In this document: positions 16,366 to 26,300 of the stretch, piece by piece
Position numbering within the stretch: position 1 is the first letter of the stretch
Layout of the letters: each line of letters opens with the position of its first letter
Assembly: GCF_017592555.1 (NCBI RefSeq)
Contig: NZ_JAGFNS010000039.1
Coordinates: 1 to 64,000 of the forward strand
DNA length: 64,000 nucleotides
Direction: 5' to 3'
Source: Actinoplanes flavus
GTDB taxonomy: Bacteria > Actinomycetota > Actinomycetes > Mycobacteriales > Micromonosporaceae
The notes under the pieces: generated by a model
Told to the model about the DNA's origin: nothing
The model's input: only the letters and a program-made list of their open reading frames with translations
Databases searched by the model: none
Program-made: the position numbers and the translations under genes

Positions 16366-16416
16366 CCTCGACAGACAACTGCCCTCGGCAGACAACTCCC
16401 TCGGCAGACAACTCTC
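16366..16416. repeat. 17-bp tandem repeat, three units
   Basis: Units CCTCGRCAGACAACTSC repeat three times with small changes. Confidence 0.7.
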
Positions 16417-16734
16417 AGCCACCGCACACCACTGACGACGGCAATCACCGCGCGGCCAATTCAGAAACCAGCCGACCGCCACCCCCGCACACAACTCCCA
16501 CCACCCACACACCACAGACAACCCCAAGCACCGAACGGCAAACCCGGAAACCCGCCGACCGCCACCCTCACCAACAACTCCGACCCACCATCGAATGGCC
16601 GGTCCGATACCGACCAATCCACCTCTCGACGCGCGCCTTCCGTCGACCGGAGACCAGCAGCCATCGACCATCGCAAGCACCGAACGGCCAGCAAGTACCC
16701 GGAACAAGAAGAAGGCCCGACACCGAGAAGGACC

Positions 16735-16856
16735 CAGCACGGGAAGCCCCGGGATAGGAAAAGCCCCGGCGCGGGAAGGCTCAGCACGGGAAGCCCCAGC
16801 GCGGGAATGCCCAGTGCGGGAAACGTCCAGCCCGGGAAACGTCCAGCCCGGGAATG
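16735..16856. repeat. 15-16-bp tandem repeat around GCGGGAA
   Basis: About seven units share AGCNCGGGAA followed by GCCCC, TGCCC or ACGTCC. Two consecutive units are CCCGGGAAACGTCCAG. Confidence 0.75.
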
Positions 16857-16950
16857 TTGACCGGCGGAGTCGAGGAGGGCTGCGGCACGTAGGGAACCTT
16901 TCCGCGGCCCGGGTAGATGCTGCACGTTCCCGCACCCCACCGAGCCGCGC

Positions 16951-16998
16951 GATCTTGGACCCATTGCCACCGAGAACGGTAGCGATTCGTCCAAGATC
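16951..16998. repeat. 48-bp palindromic repeat, copy 1
   Basis: The outer arms GATCTTGGAC and GTCCAAGATC are perfect; the inner GCCACCG/CGGTAGC closes on AGAA. About 18 of 22 positions pair. Confidence 0.8.
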
Positions 16999-17108
16999 GA
17001 CCTGTCGATTGGTACGGGTAGCACCATCCGCCGCAACCCTGACCGCAAACCGATTCAAGGTTCTTCGCGGTAAAGGAAAGCGTCGCGCGTCCCACGTTCA
17101 GACCGCGC

Positions 17109-17156
17109 AATCTTGAGGATTCCGCCACCGAACGCGGTAGCAAATCGTCCAAGATC
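17109..17156. repeat. 48-bp palindromic repeat, copy 2
   Basis: The most diverged copy: about 13 of 22 positions pair, but the right arm CGTCCAAGATC and the inner CCACCG/CGGTAG are kept. It starts 158 bases after copy 1. Confidence 0.8.
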
Positions 17157-17268
17157 GACGGGCAATTGGCGTGGGAAAGGCCGCAGCCGCGACCTCAACC
17201 GCAGAAGAGATTCAGAAATCTTTATCGGTCACACAAAGCTCCTCCGCGTCCCGCATGCCAAAGCATGC

Positions 17269-17316
17269 GATCTTGAACGATTCGCCACCGAGAGCGGTGG
17301 TGAATCGTCCAAGATC
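17269..17316. repeat. 48-bp palindromic repeat, copy 3
   Basis: The best-formed copy: 22-bp arms with 20 Watson-Crick pairs and one G-U on a four-base AGAG loop. It starts 160 bases after copy 2. Confidence 0.85.
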
Positions 17317-17444
17317 GACGGACGATTGGCGCGAGAGGAGCCTCGACCCCGGACCCGGCCCGATCGCGGAACGGCGCCTCGACCTCGACCTCGCCCCCGG
17401 CCACGGCCACGACCTCGACCCCAGGACCGACCCCGGGGACCGAC

Positions 17445-17516
17445 CTCGACCTCGACCTCGACCTCGACCTCGACCTCGACCTCGACCTCGACCTCGACCT
17501 CGACCTCGACCTCGAC
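17445..17516. repeat. (CTCGAC)12 microsatellite
   Basis: Twelve uninterrupted copies of CTCGAC, with degenerate copies in the 60 bases before. It accounts for most of the doubled spacing between palindromes 3 and 4. Confidence 0.95.
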
Positions 17517-17582
17517 CAAGGCAACTTAAAGGGATCCCTCGCCGTCAAGAGAGCGCCGCGCGTCCCGCATGTCAGACCGCGC

Positions 17583-17630
17583 GATCTTGAATGATTCGCC
17601 ACCGGAAGCGGTAGTCAATCGTCCAAGATC
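17583..17630. repeat. 48-bp palindromic repeat, copy 4
   Basis: The arms pair at about 17 of 22 positions on a GAAG loop. It starts 314 bases after copy 3, about two 157-base periods. It is preceded, like the other copies, by a CGCGTCCC(G/A)C(A/G)T flank. Confidence 0.8.
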
Positions 17631-17719
17631 GGCGGGTGAACGGCCGAGCGGGCGGAAGGAGCCGCAGCCGCAGCCGCGGGCGGCGGGGAAGGGGCGCAAC
17701 CGTTGCCGCCAGGGGCTGT

Positions 17720-19312
17720 CTACTGTGAGCGGTGGGCTACCGTCCCGTCGACGATGGTCAGGGGGATCGGGGACTCGGCGAATTCGTCCGGGTCGGCGGT
17801 GAGCGGGTCCAGTCCGAAGACCGTGAGGTCGGCCCGCTGGCCGGGGACCAGTCGCCCGGACCGGCCGGCCGCCGCGGCCGCCTCGGTGGTGTAGCCCTCC
17901 AGGGCCATCTCGGCGGTGAGCGCCTGTTCCGGCAGGACCGGTTCGATGTCGGCGTGTCCAGCCGGCCGCCGCAGCCGGGCCGCCGCGATGATGGCCCGCG
18001 GGTCGAACGGGGCGATCGGCCAGTCCGAGCCGAGGGTCAGGCGGGCGCCCCGGTCGCGCAGGTCGCGGGCACGGAAGGCACGGTCGGCACGGCGTTTGCC
18101 GAGCCGGGTGGACCAGTTGTCGCTGTGGTCGGCGCGCGTGTAGTGGGTGCAGTGGGTGGGCTGCATGCCGGCGGTCACGTCGAGTTCGGCGAACCGTCCG
18201 ATCAGCTCGGACGGCATGGTCTCCAGGTGTTCGATGCGGTGCGGCGCCCGGGTTCGCGGCAGGCCGGCGTAGGTGTCCAGCACGTACCGGATTCCGGCGT
18301 CGCCGATGGCGTGGGTGACGATCGGGACGCCGTGGCCGGCGAGCCGGTGGGCGGCCGCGGCGTACTCGGCGGGGTCGGGCCAGAGGCAGGCGGTGGATTC
18401 GCCGTGGGTGTCGGGTTCGTCGAGCCAGGCGGTGCCGCCGTCGACGGTGCCGTCGATCATGAATTTGGCGCCTTCGACGCGCCAGCGGCGCCCGGTCAGG
18501 CGCTGGCGGGCGATCACGTCGTCGAGCCCGTCGGCGCCGGCGCCGGGCATCACGAACGGCGCGCACCGCCAGCGCACCGGCAGGTCGCCTTCGTCCTCCA
18601 GGGCCCGGAAGAGTTCCAGGGAGTCTTCCTCGAAGTCCATGGCGTCGGCCGCGGTCAGCCCGGTGGCGGCCATCCGGTCGAGCAGGTCGCGCAGCCGTTT
18701 CCGGCGGGCGGCCGGTTCGTCGGCCGGCAGGAGCCGGCGGACCAGGTGGTACGCGTCGAATTCGAGCAGGTGGCCGGTGGGCCGGCCGTCGGCGCCGCAG
18801 ACCACGCCGGCCCCGGACGGGAAGTCCCGCGGCCCGGTGATTCCGGCCAGTTCCAGGGCGCGCGGGCTGACCAGCGCCGAGTGCCCGTCGAAGAGCAGCA
18901 GGAACACGGGCACGTCGGGTCCGGCGGCCTCGACCAGTGGGGCGTGTGTGATCGGCGCGCCGTCGAAGGCGTTCGGGTCGAGGCCCCAACCTTCGATCCA
19001 TCCGCCGGGCGTCACGGCGGCGGCTTTCAGCGCCGCTTTCAAACCTTCGAGGGTACGGGCGCCCGACAGGTCCACGCCCCGGGTGAGGCCGATGCCCATG
19101 ACCGGGTGGAAGTGCCCGTCGACCAGGCCGGGGGTGATGGTGGCCGGGCCCAGGTCGATGATCTCGGTGCCGGGGCCGCGCCAGTCACGCACGTCGGCAC
19201 GGTCGCCGAGCGCGACGATGACGCCGCCGGCGATGGCGATCGCGGTCGGCGCCGTGGATCCGGCCATGGTGTGGATCCGGTCGGCCATCAGGATCAGGTC
19301 GGCGGCGCTCAC
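17720..19312 (-). CDS. YtcJ-like amidohydrolase
   Basis: A metal-dependent hydrolase of the amidohydrolase superfamily, 530 aa, the usual length for the YtcJ/N-substituted formamide deformylase branch. Metal ligands visible in order: HFH in VDGHFHPV, His in VTHAIGDAG, His in RIEHLETM, and Asp in LTLGSDWPI. The N-terminal beta-sandwich part (ADLILMADRIHTMAG) and the C-terminal PGQRADLTVFGLDPL complete the composite sandwich. GTG at 19312 is preferred because GAGGAGG lies five to six bases before it; a Met at 19378 is possible but has no such site. The substrate is unknown; the family hydrolyses amides, formamides and cyclic imides. It diverges from the large membrane protein gene. Confidence 0.85.
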   Translation of the reverse strand: MSAADLILMADRIHTMAGSTAPTAIAIAGGVIVALGDRADVRDWRGPGTEIIDLGPATITPGLVDGHFHPVMGIGLTRGVDLSGARTLEGLKAALKAAAVTPGGWIEGWGLDPNAFDGAPITHAPLVEAAGPDVPVFLLLFDGHSALVSPRALELAGITGPRDFPSGAGVVCGADGRPTGHLLEFDAYHLVRRLLPADEPAARRKRLRDLLDRMAATGLTAADAMDFEEDSLELFRALEDEGDLPVRWRCAPFVMPGAGADGLDDVIARQRLTGRRWRVEGAKFMIDGTVDGGTAWLDEPDTHGESTACLWPDPAEYAAAAHRLAGHGVPIVTHAIGDAGIRYVLDTYAGLPRTRAPHRIEHLETMPSELIGRFAELDVTAGMQPTHCTHYTRADHSDNWSTRLGKRRADRAFRARDLRDRGARLTLGSDWPIAPFDPRAIIAAARLRRPAGHADIEPVLPEQALTAEMALEGYTTEAAAAAGRSGRLVPGQRADLTVFGLDPLTADPDEFAESPIPLTIVDGTVAHRSQ

Positions 19313-19601
19313 GCGGGCCTCCTCGGTGATGGGACGGTTCTCGTCCTCTACTACCGGCGTGATGGGGGCGGGGTTCATCCGGCGCACGGCTTCGGCGCCG
19401 CTCGCCCGTACGATGAAAGGATTTTGATCTTGAAAAGCGCCCGCCGCCGGGGTCGTCACCGACGGTATCCGAGCGCAAACTTCCAGGTAAGCGCCTACCG
19501 GGTGACCACCCGTTCGCGCCTGCTCCGGCGGGCCCCGCGTTCCCGGACTTGCATCGATGCGCGAAGCTGTCGTTCCCACTCCAGAAGAACCGGGATGCGC
19601 C

Positions 19602-22600
19602 GTGACCACCACCTATCCGTGTCCGCACTGCGGCGCTCCCGCCTCGCTCGACGGTGGATGCCCCGCCTGTGGCGCCGGCCCCGATCCGGACGCCGCCGAG
19701 GTGATCCGGATCGACGGCGAACTCGACGGCCTTCAGCGCGAATTCCAGGCGGCCCGCACCCTGGTCGCCGACCTTGACCGGCGGATTCAGGACGCCCGCA
19801 GCCGCCGGGCCGTCCTCGCCGCCCGGGTGGTCGCCCGGCGGGCTCCGGTGGTGACACCGGCGCCCTCGTTCACGCCGTCGCCGCCCCCGTTCACGCCGCC
19901 ACCCGCCGAGCCGCGGCTGAGCACGCTCACCGTGCAGAACGTGCTCTTCGTCCTCGGCGGCCTGCTGCTGGTCGTCGCGGCGGCCGTCTTCACGGCGGTC
20001 GCCTGGGCGCAGGTCGGCGTCACCGGGCGCGCCCTGCTGCTCGCCGGGGCCACCGCGGCGATCCTGGCGGTGCCCCCGTTCGCGGTCCGGCGCGGCCTCA
20101 CGGCCGCCGCCGAGACGCTCGCGGCCGTCGGCCTGCTCATGATGCTTCTCGACGGCTACGCGGCCTGGGCGGTCGACTTCCTCCGGGTGCGCGATCTTCA
20201 ACCCACCGGGTACGCCGCCGCGGTCCTCGCCGTGACCGCCCTCGTGTCGCTCGGCTACTCACGGCCGACCCACCTGCGCGGGCCCCGGATCGCCGCGCTG
20301 CTGCTCGCCCAGCCGGTCCTCCCGCTGCTCGCCGCGGCGGTCGAGGCCGACCTCGCCGGATGGTCGCTGGCGTTCACCGGCGTCCTCGTCCTCGACGTCG
20401 CCGTGCTGCGGATCCGGCCGTCCCGGTTCGCCATCGACGTGGTCGGCGTGCTGGCGTACCTCTGTGGATCGCTCGCCGCCGTGGTCGCCGGAACCGTCGC
20501 CCTCACCCACCTGATCGTCCAGGACGCCCCGGCCGACGTCGCCGTGGCCGGGGCCGTGCTGATCCTGCCCACCCTGGCGCTCCTCGGCTGGGCGGTCCTG
20601 GCCCGCGTTCCCCTGGCCCAGGCGATCACCGCCGGGCTGGCGCTGGTCACCGCCGGGGTCGCCGCCACCGCCCTGGTGTGGTCCTGGCCCGGCGCCGACT
20701 GGCCGGTCACCGGGCTGGCCGCCGTCACGCTGCTTCTCGCGGGCGTCGCGGCGGTACTCAGGCCCCGGCTCCCGGTCGTCGCCGGCCGCGGCCCGTGGGT
20801 GGGCGCGCTCGTCGCCGGCGTCCCGGCGGCCGTCACGGTGCTGCTCGGCGCCGTGAGCGGGGCGGTACGCAGCCTGGCCGCGGCCACGCCGGTGTTCGCC
20901 GCGCCGTGGGACCGCGCGGTCACCGGGCCGGGCCGTGACCTGCTCGTGGCGCTCGTGCTGACCGCGGTGGCGTACGCCCTGCTCCTCCCCCGCCGCACCC
21001 ACCTCGACCTGGCCCTCACCGCCCTGTTCGGGGCCGCCCTGCTGGTGCCGCCGGTGTTCGGCCTGACCTGGTGGGCGGCCGCCGTCGCCGGGCTGGCGGT
21101 GGCCGCCGTGGCGCTGGTTCTCGCGGCCCGGTCGCGAACCCTCCAGGACGCCGTCCCCCGCCTCGGCGTGTGCGTCTTCGCGGCCCTGCACGCGATCCTC
21201 ACCGGCCTCGGCCAGGCCGGCGCCGAGGCCGCGGTGTGCGGCGCGATCGCCCTCCTCGGCCTGGGCACGGCCGCGGCGCTGCGCAACGCCCCCCGCTCGG
21301 CCGACGTGGGAGCCGGCGCCGTCACGGCCGGTCTGCTCGCCGCCCCGCCGGCGGTGTGGCTGGCCCTGGACGCGGGCGGCGTACCGGTCACCGCCCGGGT
21401 CCGGGTGTCGCTCGCCGTCGCGGTGCTGCTCTGCCTGACCGCCCACGCGGTGGCTCGGCGGCTGCCCGGCTACGGCCCGAACGCCGTCGGGGTCGCCCTG
21501 CTGGCCGCCGCCACGGCCCCGTTCTGGTCGCTGCCCGGCACCGACCCCGCCGCCCTGTACGCGGCCGCCGGCCTCCTGCTCGTCGTCGCCCTGCTGCCGC
21601 TGCCGGCGGTTCGTTCCTCCGGTGCGGGCGCCGTCACCGCGCTGCTTCCGGCCGGGGCGCTGCTCGTCCTGATCGCCCCGGATCTCGCGGTGGTCCTTCT
21701 GGAGCCGTGGACCGTCTTCGACGGGGGCGTCTGGTCCGGCGTCGCGCCGCGGCAGTCGCCGGTCGCCTGGTCCTCGGTCGCGGCCTTCGCGGGGGCCACG
21801 CTCGCGGCCGCGCTCACCGGTTTCCTGCTGGCCCGCCTCCGGCCCCCGGTCCGCCTCACCCCCGCCGCAACCGGTTCCGCCCCTGCCACACGTGAGGGCT
21901 CCACGGGCGGGGACGCCCCTCCCGCACGTGAGGGCTCCACGGGCGGCGACGCCGGCGGCGCGGTGTGGGCCGTGGGCGGCGGCTCGCCGGTCATGGTGGC
22001 CGTCTGGGCGGCGGCGCCGCTGGTGGCGCTGCTGGTGCCGCTGATCCTGGCGGCGGCCGGTGCGGTCTGGCCGGCCGTGCCGATCGCCGCGCTGGTCACC
22101 GGTCTGGCCGGGATGCTGGCGGTGGCGTCGGCCCCGGTCCGGCACATGGCGAGCGACCTGCTCACCATCCTGTTCGGCGTGCTCGTGGCCGCCGGGCTGG
22201 CCGGGTCCCTGGCCGGTCACGGGGCCACGATCGCGGCGTTCACGCTGGTGGCCGCCGCGTCGACAGCGGCCGGGCTGGGTGGCCGGCGGCCGGTCGAGCG
22301 GCTCACCGGCTGGGCCGCGGGGACGATCTCGCTGACTGTCGTCGCGTACACCATCGCGGTCGCCGCCGATCTCGAACCCGCCGGGCCACCGCTGTTCGTG
22401 CTGGCCGCCGCGGCGCTGACCGTGGCGCTCGAGGCGGTCCTGGCGTCCCGCCGCCCGGCCGAGGCGATCGCGCCGTTCGTCGTCGGGCACGCCTCGGCCG
22501 TGGTCGCTCTCACGCTCACCGAGAGCCTGGGGTGGGCCGCGCTGATCTGCAAGCTCTGGGCGCTGGCCCTCACCGTCCGCGCCATGCGGCCGGGCGAGAC

Positions 22601-23123
22601 CCGGCGGACCCGGTTCCGGTACGCCCTGGCGGCGGGTTCGGTGGCCCTGCTCGGCTGGTGGCTGCTGCTGTCCTCGCGGGACGTCGAGACGGTCGAGATC
22701 TACACCCTCCCGGCGGCGGTCCTGGCCCTGATCGCGGGATGGTTCGCCCGGCGCCACCGGTCCGGCCTCTCCTCCTGGACCGCCTACGGCTCGGCTCTGG
22801 GCGCCGCGATCCTGCCGTCCCTCTCGGTCATCGCGGCCGCCGACGCCGACGATCCGCAGTACCTGCGGCGGCTGCTGCTCGGTGTCGCCGCCCTGCTGAT
22901 CCTGCTGGCCGGCGCCCGCGCCCGTCTCCAGGCCCCGGTGGTCGTCGGCGGCGGGACCCTGCTGCTGGTCGCCCTGCACGAGCTGATCCTGGTGTGGGAT
23001 CTGGTGCCGCGCTGGGTGCCGCTGGCCGTCGGCGGCCTGCTGCTGGTGGGCATCGCCACCACGATGGAACAGCGCCGCCGCGACCTGGCCCGTCTCCGCG
23101 ACGCCCTCACCCGCATGAGGTGA
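19602..23123 (+). CDS. Giant multi-pass membrane protein, SCO7613 C-terminal-domain type
   Basis: A 1173-aa protein with an N-terminal zinc ribbon (CPHCG and CPACG, residues about 6-24), a short coiled-coil helix (about 35-75), a Pro-rich linker, then some 30 hydrophobic segments to the C-terminus. This layout matches the actinomycete proteins named after SCO7613. Their function is unknown; they resemble no characterised transporter. A loop near residues 760-790 carries a duplicated THEGSTGGDA-like Ser/Gly sequence. GTG at 19602 begins directly before the zinc ribbon; the ribosome binding site is weak (CGGGA). It is probably monocistronic and ends at the hairpin at 23163. Confidence 0.8.
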   Translation: MTTTYPCPHCGAPASLDGGCPACGAGPDPDAAEVIRIDGELDGLQREFQAARTLVADLDRRIQDARSRRAVLAARVVARRAPVVTPAPSFTPSPPPFTPPPAEPRLSTLTVQNVLFVLGGLLLVVAAAVFTAVAWAQVGVTGRALLLAGATAAILAVPPFAVRRGLTAAAETLAAVGLLMMLLDGYAAWAVDFLRVRDLQPTGYAAAVLAVTALVSLGYSRPTHLRGPRIAALLLAQPVLPLLAAAVEADLAGWSLAFTGVLVLDVAVLRIRPSRFAIDVVGVLAYLCGSLAAVVAGTVALTHLIVQDAPADVAVAGAVLILPTLALLGWAVLARVPLAQAITAGLALVTAGVAATALVWSWPGADWPVTGLAAVTLLLAGVAAVLRPRLPVVAGRGPWVGALVAGVPAAVTVLLGAVSGAVRSLAAATPVFAAPWDRAVTGPGRDLLVALVLTAVAYALLLPRRTHLDLALTALFGAALLVPPVFGLTWWAAAVAGLAVAAVALVLAARSRTLQDAVPRLGVCVFAALHAILTGLGQAGAEAAVCGAIALLGLGTAAALRNAPRSADVGAGAVTAGLLAAPPAVWLALDAGGVPVTARVRVSLAVAVLLCLTAHAVARRLPGYGPNAVGVALLAAATAPFWSLPGTDPAALYAAAGLLLVVALLPLPAVRSSGAGAVTALLPAGALLVLIAPDLAVVLLEPWTVFDGGVWSGVAPRQSPVAWSSVAAFAGATLAAALTGFLLARLRPPVRLTPAATGSAPATREGSTGGDAPPAREGSTGGDAGGAVWAVGGGSPVMVAVWAAAPLVALLVPLILAAAGAVWPAVPIAALVTGLAGMLAVASAPVRHMASDLLTILFGVLVAAGLAGSLAGHGATIAAFTLVAAASTAAGLGGRRPVERLTGWAAGTISLTVVAYTIAVAADLEPAGPPLFVLAAAALTVALEAVLASRRPAEAIAPFVVGHASAVVALTLTESLGWAALICKLWALALTVRAMRPGETRRTRFRYALAAGSVALLGWWLLLSSRDVETVEIYTLPAAVLALIAGWFARRHRSGLSSWTAYGSALGAAILPSLSVIAAADADDPQYLRRLLLGVAALLILLAGARARLQAPVVVGGGTLLLVALHELILVWDLVPRWVPLAVGGLLLVGIATTMEQRRRDLARLRDALTRMR

Positions 23124-23130
23124 CCCCAGG

Positions 23131-23188
23131 GGCTGTCTCGACGCCCGCGAAACAGCTCTCACAGCCGGCCGGGAGGGCCCGGCCGGCT
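23131..23188. terminator. Terminator with a duplicated 42-nt element
   Basis: AGCCGGCCGGG (23163-23173) pairs perfectly with CCCGGCCGGCT (23178-23188). Upstream, GGCTGTCTCG pairs with CGAAACAGC. Bases 23131-23172 match 7376-7417 at 35 of 42 positions without a gap. The rest of the 265-base gap to the nitrate reductase stop holds nothing I recognise. Confidence 0.7.
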
Positions 23189-23388
23189 CGCGGCGGAGGT
23201 TTCGGTGCCGGAACGATGCCGGCGCCCGCGGCCAGCGATGTGGCCCGTGTTCCCAGGTTGGCGACGAGCCCGTCCACCCACCGCGTAGCCCGCTCTACAT
23301 TCCGCCCCGTATTCCATCGCGTCCAGGTGGACAGGTGCCCACCGGCGGGGTGTTCCACCCGTGACGCTCACATCCCGATCGCGCCGTT

Positions 23389-26300
23389 TCAGTAGACGTC
23401 GCGGACGTAGCGTTTGTCGGTGGCGAGCTGCTTCACGTAGGCGGTGGCGGCCTCCTCGGTGAGGCGGCCGTGGTGGACGGCGATGTCGTGGAGCGCGCGG
23501 TCGACGTCGCGGGCCATCCGGCTGGCGTCGCCGCAGACGTAGAAGTGGGCGCCTGCCTGGAGCCACGCCCACAGCTGGGCGCCCTTCTCGCGCATCCGGT
23601 CCTGGACGTACACCTTGGCCCGTTGGTCGCGGGAGAACGCCGTGTCGAGGCGGCTCAGGATGCCGTCGGCGCGGAGTTCGTCCAGTTCGGCGGCGTAGTA
23701 GAAGTCGGTGCTGCTGCGCTGTTCGCCGAAGAACAGCCAGTTGCCGCCGGGCGCGCCGGTGATCTGCCGCTCTTCGAGGAAGCCGAGGAACGGGGCGACG
23801 CCGGTGCCCGGGCCGACCATGATCATCGGAGTGTTCGGGTCGGTGGGCGGACGGAAGTGCGGCGCCCGCTGCGCGAAGACCGCGACCTCGGCGCCCGCGG
23901 GGGCGTCGGCCAGGTGGGTGGAGCAGACGCCCTTGCGGGACCGGCCACGATGGTTGTCGAAACGGACCACGGAGACGGTGAGGCTGACCAGTCCGGGGTC
24001 GGTGAGCGGGGTCGAGCTGATCGAGTAGTGCCGGGGTTGCAGCCGCTTGAGGACTCCGGCCCATTCCTGGGCGCCCGCCTCGACCGGGTGTTCGGCGAGC
24101 ACGTCGACGGCTTGGCGGCCCCAGGTCCACTTCGCCAGTTCGCCCTTGTTGTCGGGGCGCAGCAGGGTCTTGAGATGGCCGGCGCCGCCGCGTTCGGCGA
24201 CGAAGCGGATCAGGTCGTTGGTGACCCGGGTGATGTCGAGGTGCCGGCTGAGGGCCTCGCCGAGCGGCCGTGTGCCGATCCGGTCCAGCTCGACCGGGGC
24301 ATCGGCGGAGAGGCCGGTGACGGCGAGCCATTCCTCGACGAGTTCGGGGCAGTTGACCGGCCACACGCCGAGCGCGTCCCCGGCCTGGTAGTCGAGCAGT
24401 CCCCCGGTGTCGAAGGTGAACCGTCGCACCTCCTTGGCCGACCCGGGGAGGCTGAGCAGCCGGTTGCCGACGAGCGCGGCGGTGAGCGGCGTGGCCTTGG
24501 TCGCCACCGGCCCGGTGACCGGCCGGCCCCCGGAGCCGGGCACGAGAACCGGGGCGGGCGCGGCGGCCGCGGCCGTCATGGCGATCGTGGCCTGAGCGGT
24601 GCGCACGGCCGGCGCCGGCCGCATCGAGGAGGGAGAGGGCGTGGTCAGTGCGGCGAGGACCGAGCCGAGCCAGCCGTCGGCGGTCTCCTCGAAGTCGGGT
24701 TCGCAGTCGGCACGGGGCGCCAGCCGTACCGCGCCCAGCTCGGCCAGCCGCTCGTCGAGCCGCCGCCCGTGCCCGCAGAAGTCGTCGTAGTTGGAGTCGC
24801 CGAAGGCGAGGACCGCGTACCGTTGCCCGTCCAGCCGGGGCGCGCCGTCGCCGGTGAGCGAGTCCCAGAACGTGGTCCCGTTGTCGGGCGCGTCGCCGTC
24901 GCCGAAGGTGCTGGTCACGACGAGCAGGTCGGCTCCGGGGTCGAGCAGGTCGGCGGCGGGCCCGTCCATGCCGAGGACGGTCACCTGCCGGCCGGTTCCG
25001 GCGAGGCGTTCGGCGACGGTCCGGGCGAAGTCCTCGGCGTTGCCGGTCTGCGAGGCCCACAGCACCTGGAGGCGGTCCGCCGCCGGCTCCGCGGCGGGAG
25101 ACCTTTCCCCACCCGTCGACGGTACGGGTGAGAGCACCCCGGCGAGCAATCCGTTGACCCACATGGCGGTGGCGTGGTCGAACGGCGCGCCGGCGGGCAG
25201 CACCGCCGGGCCGGGCCGGCTGGTGGCCCCGGCCAGGAATCCGGCGAGGTAACGCCGCTGGTCCTCGGTGAGCTCCGGCGGCGCGGTGTCGATGCCGAGC
25301 GTCTGCCCGAGCGTCCCGGGCAGGCCTCCGCCGAGGTCGGCCGGCCCCACGGCGGCGGCACCGGCGAGTGCGGGCGCCGCCATGGCACCGGGTGACCCGG
25401 GCGGGAACGGCACGGCGGATGCCGGCACTGCACCGGGTGACGCGGAGGGGGACGGCGCGGCGGGGGCTGCGGCGACCCGGGTGAGGGACACCGCGCACAC
25501 CTTCAGCTCCGGCTGGAAGGAGATCGGGTCGACGGCGTCGCTGGTCACCGCGTTGACGCTGACGTATTCGCCGAAGAGGTCGTTCCAGTGCATGGGGGCG
25601 AAGCAGCTGCCGGGCAGCACCCGGTCGGTGATCACGGCGGGCAGGACGGCCCGGCCGCGCCGGGAGGCGATCTCGACGAGGTCGCCGGCCGCGATCGCGA
25701 ACCACTCCGCGTCCACCGGGTTGATCTCCAGGAACGGCGCCGGGTTGAGCCGGTTCAGTTTGGCGATCCTGCCGGTCTTGGTCATGGTGTGCCACTGGTG
25801 CTGGAGGCGGCCGGTGTTGAGCACGAACGGGTAGTCGTCGTCGGGCATCTCGGCCGGGTCGACGTGCGGCCGGGCGTGGAAGACGGCTTTCCCGCCGGGC
25901 GTGGCGAACCGCAGGCCACCGTCGGCGGTGCGGTAGCGGATCGGGTTGCGGGTGGGGCCGCCGGGCGCCGCCGGCCACTGGACCGGTCCCTCGCCGAGGC
26001 GCGCGTAGGTCACGCCGCTCAGGTCGTACCCGGTCTGGGGGTTCTTGAAGGTTTTGATCTCCTCCAGGATCTCCTCGGCGCTCGCGTAGGTGAAGGCGCT
26101 CGCGTAACCCATCTCGCACGCGACGCGGGCGATGATCCGCCAGTCGGGCAGGGCCTCGCCGGGCGCCGGGACGACCGGGTGGACCAGGGTGAGGTTGCGC
26201 TCGGAGTTGATCATGATGCCGTCCGCCTCGGACCACATGGCGGCGGGCAGGGCGATGTCGGCGTACGCGTTGGTCTCGGTCTCGGCGAAGGCGTCCTGGG

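Larger units (their letters stand above)
16257..17719. other. 1.46-kb gene-free, repeat-rich stretch
   Basis: No ORF here has a plausible start, composition or family match; all frames give Arg/Ser/Pro or Val/Glu low-complexity translations. The left part (16257-16740) is A/C-rich on the plus strand and lower in GC than its surroundings. It is followed by short minisatellites, then an array of four 48-bp palindromes with a CTCGAC microsatellite between the third and fourth. It separates two leftward genes. Confidence 0.75.

Noticed and set aside
16312..17058. 248-codon minus-strand ORF in the repeat region
   Set aside because: It runs through minisatellites and one palindrome, its translation is repetitive (FPGWTFPGLDV-like) and there is no ribosome binding site.
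17229..17519. Val-Glu repeat ORF over the CTCGAC microsatellite
   Set aside because: The hexamer repeat opens several frames at once; the translations have no independent support.
16951..17630. CRISPR array
   Set aside because: The repeats are long, internally palindromic and diverged, the intervening DNA is itself related rather than unique, spacing is about 110 bases between repeats, and no cas gene is present.
20259..23162. 967-codon minus-strand ORF
   Set aside because: Antisense to the SCO7613-like membrane protein; composition dominated by Arg, Gly, Gln and Asp and without hydrophobic core patterns.
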